NCBI GenBank assembly: GCA_963676875.1
Contig: OY781436.1
Coordinates: 1,488,001 to 1,552,000 of the forward strand
Reading direction: 5' to 3'
Length of the DNA: 64,000 nt
Source: UBA6244 sp963676875
GTDB taxonomy: Bacteria; Bacteroidota; Bacteroidia; Bacteroidales; F082
The notes beneath the pieces were generated by a model, which was given only the letters and a program-made list of their open reading frames with translations, ran no database searches and had not been told where the DNA came from. This document shows positions 59,322 to 64,000 of this stretch, one piece after another (positions within the stretch are counted from its first letter, which is position 1; each line of letters starts with the position of its first letter). A program made the translations under genes and the position numbers.

Positions 59322-61055
59322 ATGGCAGATATCTTATCCACGATTGGCAAAGTACTCACACTGGTAGGCGCTCTGGGACTTTTTCTTTATGGCATGAAAC
59401 TCATGAGTGAGTCGCTGCAAAAGGTAGCCGGAAACAAAATGAGACAAATTCTGACGGCCATGACCAGCAGCCGTATTAAAGGGGTATTTACGGGCTTGCT
59501 CGTCACTACCACCATTCAGTCGTCATCGGCAACCACGGTCATGATTGTGAGTTTTGTTAATGCAGGTCTCATCAGTTTAATTGCTTCCATTGGTGTGATT
59601 ATGGGTGCCAATATTGGCACTACTGTAACTGCATGGATTATAGCTATTTTAGGCTTTAAAGTAAGCTTGAGTTTCCTGTCACTTCCGTTGATAGGCATCA
59701 GTTTGCCCTTATTTTTTTCCAAAAATGGTTTACGTAAATCCTGGGGTGAATTTATCATTGGCTTTGCCATCCTGTTTATTGGGCTTCAATTTCTTAAAGA
59801 ATCGGTTCCTGATATCAAAAGCAATCCGGAAGCACTCAATTTCCTGAAATCCTTTGCCGATTTGGGATATTGGTCGGTGCTGATTTTTGTGATGGTAGGA
59901 ACCCTTCTCACCATCGTGATTCAGTCGTCGAGCGCCACCATGGCCCTAACTCTGGTGATGTGTTATAACGGATTGATTTCGTTTGAGCTGGCTGCCGCTA
60001 TGGTATTGGGCGAGAATATTGGAACCACCATTACGGCCAATATTGCTGCCGTGGTAGCCAATGTTTCGGCCAAGCGAACGGCACGGGCTCACTTAATTTT
60101 CAATCTTTTTGGTGTCATATGGATGCTCATCGTATTCAGGTACTTTTTATTGGGTATCGATTTGATTATGTTGCAATATCATGGTATCTCCATCTTAAAC
60201 ACCCACCTTTCGCAAACTGATTACGAGATTGTGAAAAATGAATATCCTGTAGCTCTGGCTATTTTTCACACGAGTTTTAATGTTATTAACACCCTGGTTT
60301 TAATTGGTTTTGCACCACTCATTGCCAAGGCGGCCATCAAAATGGTGCCCGATAAGGGAGAGGATGATGAAGAATTCAGGTTGATGTATATCAATACCGG
60401 ATTGTTTTCCACCAGTGAAATTGCTATTATTCAGGCTCAAAAAGAGATCATGACCTTTGGCCGGCGAATAGAGCGCATGCTCACCTTTGCCGAAGCATTG
60501 CTCAAAGAAGATAAATCGAAAAAATACTACAAGCTGCTTTCAAAAATTGAAAAATATGAGCAAATTACCGATAACCTGGAATTGGAAATTGCCGATTTTT
60601 TAACCAAGGTTTCTGAAGGCGAACTTAGCCATGAGAGCTCCAAAAAAATCAGGGCTCTGTTAAAAATTATCGACGACATGGAAAGCGTGGGCGACACCAT
60701 ATATCAATTGTCGAAAGTGATGGACAATGCCAAAAAAAGTCAGGTTGTTTTCAACGAAAATCAATTGGATGCCTTACACCAAATGTTTGATTTACTTAAA
60801 AAAGCGTTCGAGGAAATGAATTTGAATCTGGGAAAAAACTACGATTCGGTTAATATTGATAAGGCAGAGGCCATTGAAACAACCATAAACAATAAACGCA
60901 ACGCCTTCAGACTACAACATGTGGAAGACCTGAAAGAGAAGAAATACAAGCATAAGGTTGGGACATTTTATATCGATATGGTTTCCATTTGTGAACGGGT
61001 TGGCGATTATCTCATCAACGTAAGTGAAGCCATCGACGAGTATCAGGATGCGTAA
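59322..61055 (+). CDS. Na+/phosphate cotransporter with PhoU-like C-terminal domain
   Basis: The 577-residue protein is of the NptA/YjbB type. Residues ~10-340 are the transporter with two inverted repeats, each with the QSSSAT motif (LLVTTTIQSSSATTVMIVSFVNAG and LLTIVIQSSSATMALTLVMC) and Gly-rich GANIGTTVTAWI / GENIGTTITANI segments. Residues ~360-570 form a helical PhoU-like domain (QKEIMTFGRRIERMLTFAEALL; IIDDMESVGDTIYQLSKVM; VSICERVGDYLINVSEAIDEYQ). It moves phosphate with sodium across the inner membrane; members have been linked to both uptake and overflow export. It stands alone. A 61091-61142 spacer separates it from convergent genes. Confidence 0.92.
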   Translation: MADILSTIGKVLTLVGALGLFLYGMKLMSESLQKVAGNKMRQILTAMTSSRIKGVFTGLLVTTTIQSSSATTVMIVSFVNAGLISLIASIGVIMGANIGTTVTAWIIAILGFKVSLSFLSLPLIGISLPLFFSKNGLRKSWGEFIIGFAILFIGLQFLKESVPDIKSNPEALNFLKSFADLGYWSVLIFVMVGTLLTIVIQSSSATMALTLVMCYNGLISFELAAAMVLGENIGTTITANIAAVVANVSAKRTARAHLIFNLFGVIWMLIVFRYFLLGIDLIMLQYHGISILNTHLSQTDYEIVKNEYPVALAIFHTSFNVINTLVLIGFAPLIAKAAIKMVPDKGEDDEEFRLMYINTGLFSTSEIAIIQAQKEIMTFGRRIERMLTFAEALLKEDKSKKYYKLLSKIEKYEQITDNLELEIADFLTKVSEGELSHESSKKIRALLKIIDDMESVGDTIYQLSKVMDNAKKSQVVFNENQLDALHQMFDLLKKAFEEMNLNLGKNYDSVNIDKAEAIETTINNKRNAFRLQHVEDLKEKKYKHKVGTFYIDMVSICERVGDYLINVSEAIDEYQDA

Positions 61056-61142
61056 ATTTAATTTTCTACCAAACGCAACGCGTATTAGAACTAAAGCATT
61101 GACCGAAGCACATGTCCGAGTTTAGAATTTCTTGTAGCACCA

Positions 61143-61448
61143 TCATTGCTTTCCGGAAATATCCAAATCCGGCACTTGTCCGTCTTCCGAAAATAGCGAC
61201 TGAAAATACATCCCGCCTTCTTTTTCCACATACACTTGATTGAAAACCAAACGTTTATCCGACTTTTTATATTCGTGAAATTCATACTCACTTTCGTCTT
61301 CATCGAAATAAGCACTTTGGGTGTTAACAAATCCCGCTTCTTCGAGTTGAGCGGGCATCAGTACCCGGCTACATTTAATCAATCCTTGTAAGGCTGCATC
61401 ACGTTGGGTGATAAAACTTTTTAGTTTGTTGCTAAACTTCTGATACAT
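61143..61448 (-). CDS. Small cytoplasmic hypothetical protein (101 aa)
   Basis: The protein has no signal peptide and no membrane segment: MYQKFSNKLKSFITQRDAALQGLIKCSRVLMPAQLEEAGFVNTQSAYFDEDESEYEFHEYKKSDKRLVFNQVYVE and a short tail. The composition is normal for a folded alpha/beta protein, with an acidic patch DEDESEYE. It lies 8 bases downstream of the arylsulfotransferase-like gene and is probably cotranscribed. I do not recognise the family. Confidence 0.6.
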   Translation of the reverse strand: MYQKFSNKLKSFITQRDAALQGLIKCSRVLMPAQLEEAGFVNTQSAYFDEDESEYEFHEYKKSDKRLVFNQVYVEKEGGMYFQSLFSEDGQVPDLDISGKQ

Positions 61449-61456
61449 GATTTTAA

Positions 61457-63943
61457 TTACTGTTTAATCAACTTCATTACCTGAGTTTCTCCGTTACGCT
61501 CCAGTTTAGTTTGTATCAGATAAACTCCGGGTAATAAATCCCTTGTTTCAATTACGTGGGGGTATGAATATATGTGTTCTCTAACCAAACAGCTTCCTGT
61601 CAGGCTAAAAACTTTTACCTGGCAAGGACTTGAAACCGGCGATTCCAATGTGATATAACCATGGAAAGGGTTGGGTGAAACCCGAATCAAATCTTGTGGT
61701 TGTTCCTCGGTTCCATTGATTAATCCGGTGGTAAAATAACTGATTTCGGCATTTTTAATCACATGTCCCAGGTTATCCATCAATACATTTCCTTTTAGAT
61801 TCACATAATACTGTTGCTGCTCGAGCAATACCTCATCGGGAAACAGTACCATGGCCATGCGGTCTTCGCTGATATGCCCGGTAAATTCCACATTGTCGCC
61901 CACAAAACTTTCGGTATTAAAATACACCAACTCAGGAATTCGGTCATCGGTAATTTCGCTGCTGTCGGTCATTTGTACCGGCACATCAAATGAGATTTGT
62001 ATCACGGTTGTAGGATCCACATTTACTGAGCCATGCCGCGGCGAGATAAAGACAGAGGGAATACTGTCGATGTTCAACCCCAATAAATTTACCTGACGGG
62101 CAATGCGTTGGGTATTGTCCGCATTGTCGGCGTTGATGGTAAGCAAATCGTTATATAAACCAACCTGGCCGGGCGAAAACAAAACCGACAAATAGGCCGA
62201 AGCTTGTGGTGCTATTGTTAAAGGTAGTTCGGTAATGATGGAATATTCTTCCATTTGGTGATAAGTACTCGTAATTGTAAGTGGTTGGTCAGAATGATTA
62301 TGTACCCGGATATAGTTGCCTTTAGGACTTTGATATCCGGCATAATTACCCATGGATAAATTTCGATAGACCGAAAAAAGGTTGGTTTGCCATGGTTGCT
62401 TGATGGCCCGATAGCTGTATATGTCTTGAGGCAGTATCATGTCGAAAGATAGAGAGTTGTCGGTGTTCAACTCGGTAATATTTAATGGAAAATGGCTCCC
62501 CCAACAAATGATTTTTTTGCCATCATCGGTGGTTCTGAAACTCCCCGTTGCGGGAGCATACACGCCATCGCGCTGATAGCTCCAATCCAGATAGGCTACC
62601 ATGGTTTGCTCATCGATGTGGTATTTCAGTGCCCTGCTGATGGGCGGCTCGTGGTTGTTTCCGTTGTCATAAACTGTATAAATCTGATTAGCCATCCGGC
62701 GAATATCGTGTTGATGAGAGAAGCCCAACTCATCCTGAAGAATGGTGAACATGTTGTTTTCGCAGTTGAGACCGAAGCGCCAGATAATTTGTCCGGTATT
62801 GAAGTTGATTTTGGTTATTTCGTCCATATGCCGACACGACAACAGGATATTTCCGTCCGCATCTATTTCCAACGCGTTGGCATGCACGTAGTCGATCAGG
62901 TTGTCAGTTAAATCGATGTCGTAGGTGGCATCCGTAATTTGAAAGTGATCCCAACTGCGCCACTGGAAATACACATTTTGGTCGAGGTCCACCTCCTGCA
63001 GTACCAGACCCACCACGGTAGCTGATGGATTGCCACCGGGAACAATGGCGCTCATGTCCACCAATTGCGGATCGTAGGCCATCATCAAATAGTGCCCGTT
63101 GTCGAGCAGCAGCATATCGTGCCCGTCCACGTTGTATCCGTTGCCCATCATCACCGAGTCGAAAATCACAAAGGAGCTGTCCATTAAGTAATATTTTTCG
63201 TTGGCAGGATTGGACAGATCATTGTTGGAATAGGTGAGGTATCCATCTTGCAGTATCTTGAAATCACGGCTGCTCAGGTTGGTTTTTTTGTAATACACGG
63301 GTACACCATTGTCGTCAACAATCGCCAGATAGTTGCTGTAAACATCATGATTTCTACAAACCATGTTCATAAAAATATATTGGTCGTTCCATTGATGGCT
63401 GGCTCCAAGTTGTGCCTGTGGGGCAGGAAAATCATCGGGCAGGTTGTTTTCATTGTTTAAAAATCCGCTTCCATATGAGGAGGGATTTTCACGTCCTTTG
63501 GGATATTCCTTCAGGGCTTCAGCTTGTTTGAACTTTTTTAACAACGAAAGGGTTTCTGTTGGTTTTATGTGGAAAGAAAAACTACCTGCCTCAATCGTTC
63601 TTCCTTGAATATCTTTCAGCTCGGCAAGCAAACGCACCTCCACTTTTTCACCCAAAGCAAAGGGTGTTCGGGGTTGAATAAAAATTGTTTTTCCCCCATT
63701 GGAGGTTTTGACATCAAAGGAGATTTCGCCCGATACGGAACCAGTTATGGACCACAATTTTGCAGCGTCGTACGGCCAAACTACGGCTGCTTCGGTTTTC
63801 ACCACCACCACCTGCTCGGGATTTACATAACGAGCACCCGACTGTGGCGATTGGTAAATAAAGCCATTTTGAGCGGATGCAGTGGTTTGCATGGTGAATA
63901 AACTACCAAGTATGATACACAAACAGGAAAAGATTTTATTCAT
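61457..63943 (-). CDS. Secreted arylsulfotransferase (ASST)-family T9SS protein
   Basis: The 828-residue protein has a signal peptide (IFSCLCIILGSLFTMQTTASAQ), an N-terminal Ig-like domain (~28-130), and a six-bladed propeller of the arylsulfotransferase family (~165-520). Landmarks are VDGHDMLLLDNGHYLMMAYD, IDYVHANALEIDADGNILLSCRHMDEITKINFNTGQIIWRFG and LGFSHQHDIRRM, with His residues expected at the active site. Ig-like and Big_5-like modules follow and then a T9SS type A domain (IRVSPNPFHGYITLES). True ASST enzymes transfer sulfate between phenols without PAPS; activity here is inferred only. It is the first gene of a possible two-gene unit with the 101-residue protein. Confidence 0.85.
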   Translation of the reverse strand: MNKIFSCLCIILGSLFTMQTTASAQNGFIYQSPQSGARYVNPEQVVVVKTEAAVVWPYDAAKLWSITGSVSGEISFDVKTSNGGKTIFIQPRTPFALGEKVEVRLLAELKDIQGRTIEAGSFSFHIKPTETLSLLKKFKQAEALKEYPKGRENPSSYGSGFLNNENNLPDDFPAPQAQLGASHQWNDQYIFMNMVCRNHDVYSNYLAIVDDNGVPVYYKKTNLSSRDFKILQDGYLTYSNNDLSNPANEKYYLMDSSFVIFDSVMMGNGYNVDGHDMLLLDNGHYLMMAYDPQLVDMSAIVPGGNPSATVVGLVLQEVDLDQNVYFQWRSWDHFQITDATYDIDLTDNLIDYVHANALEIDADGNILLSCRHMDEITKINFNTGQIIWRFGLNCENNMFTILQDELGFSHQHDIRRMANQIYTVYDNGNNHEPPISRALKYHIDEQTMVAYLDWSYQRDGVYAPATGSFRTTDDGKKIICWGSHFPLNITELNTDNSLSFDMILPQDIYSYRAIKQPWQTNLFSVYRNLSMGNYAGYQSPKGNYIRVHNHSDQPLTITSTYHQMEEYSIITELPLTIAPQASAYLSVLFSPGQVGLYNDLLTINADNADNTQRIARQVNLLGLNIDSIPSVFISPRHGSVNVDPTTVIQISFDVPVQMTDSSEITDDRIPELVYFNTESFVGDNVEFTGHISEDRMAMVLFPDEVLLEQQQYYVNLKGNVLMDNLGHVIKNAEISYFTTGLINGTEEQPQDLIRVSPNPFHGYITLESPVSSPCQVKVFSLTGSCLVREHIYSYPHVIETRDLLPGVYLIQTKLERNGETQVMKLIKQ

Positions 63944-64000
63944 CTTGGAATGAATTTACACGATTGTCAATAATACAGGCATATTAAACCCTTCGTCAGG

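Overview
The window is a chromosomal segment of a Bacteroidota bacterium, most likely a free-living Bacteroidales-type lineage; I cannot name the genus. The evidence is six secreted proteins ending in type IX secretion (T9SS) C-terminal sorting domains, many genes preceded by the Bacteroidota -7 box TAnnTTTG instead of a Shine-Dalgarno sequence, and typical families (DUF4421, DUF6629, Omp28-like, MaeB-Pta fusion, CDGSH proteins).

Layout. 1-15 kb: two paralogous secreted Asp-box/GEVEDY proteins on either side of a photolyase, an Omp28-like exoprotein, lysS, a beta-barrel/SPOR protein, and a secreted peptidylarginine-deiminase-like enzyme. 15-21 kb: tatA, an MltF-like transglycosylase, an acyl-ACP thioesterase, a large TPR lipid-free exported protein, an NTF2-like protein, and a GxxExxY (PD-(D/E)XK-type) gene embedded in arrays of a short CGCTGAT-type repeat. 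21.6-29.2 kb: a minus-strand operon tetR-tolC-hlyD-DUF2147-ATPase-ATPase-permease-permease, a complete drug/solute exporter related to the E. coli YbhGFSR/CecR arrangement. 29-45 kb: ssb, a DUF481 porin-like protein, a FabH-like ketosynthase, a decayed trhO remnant, a small secreted repeat protein, a CDGSH protein, a PMT-type glycosyltransferase with a PHP-like membrane protein, a sigma-54 response regulator coupled to an HPt protein, a DUF4421 protein, a HigBA-type toxin-antitoxin pair and MaeB.

45.2-51.06 kb is an integrated element. It starts in tRNA-Leu(CAA) and ends at an 80-bp exact copy of most of that tRNA; next to the distal copy is a tyrosine recombinase, followed by a RadC-like protein, small DNA-binding proteins and a winged-helix replication-type protein. 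51-58 kb is an accessory surface-protein region (beta barrel, LRR-like T9SS protein, two lipoproteins, a secreted protein); three of its genes share an unusually conserved promoter segment. 58-64 kb: a SAM methyltransferase, a Na/Pi cotransporter with PhoU-like tail, and a secreted arylsulfotransferase-family protein.

The intergenic DNA is rich in small repeats: a ~116-bp element with imperfect terminal inverted repeats (four copies), a 146-bp element with perfect 17-bp terminal inverted repeats plus diverged relatives, a 92-bp repeat seen after two accessory genes, a 93-bp duplication of the 3' end of the HPt gene, and the GxxExxY-associated array. The most interesting candidates for an undescribed system are the GxxExxY nuclease-like gene inside its own repeat array, the minimal tRNA-Leu element, and the inverted-repeat-bounded gene cassette carried inside that element.
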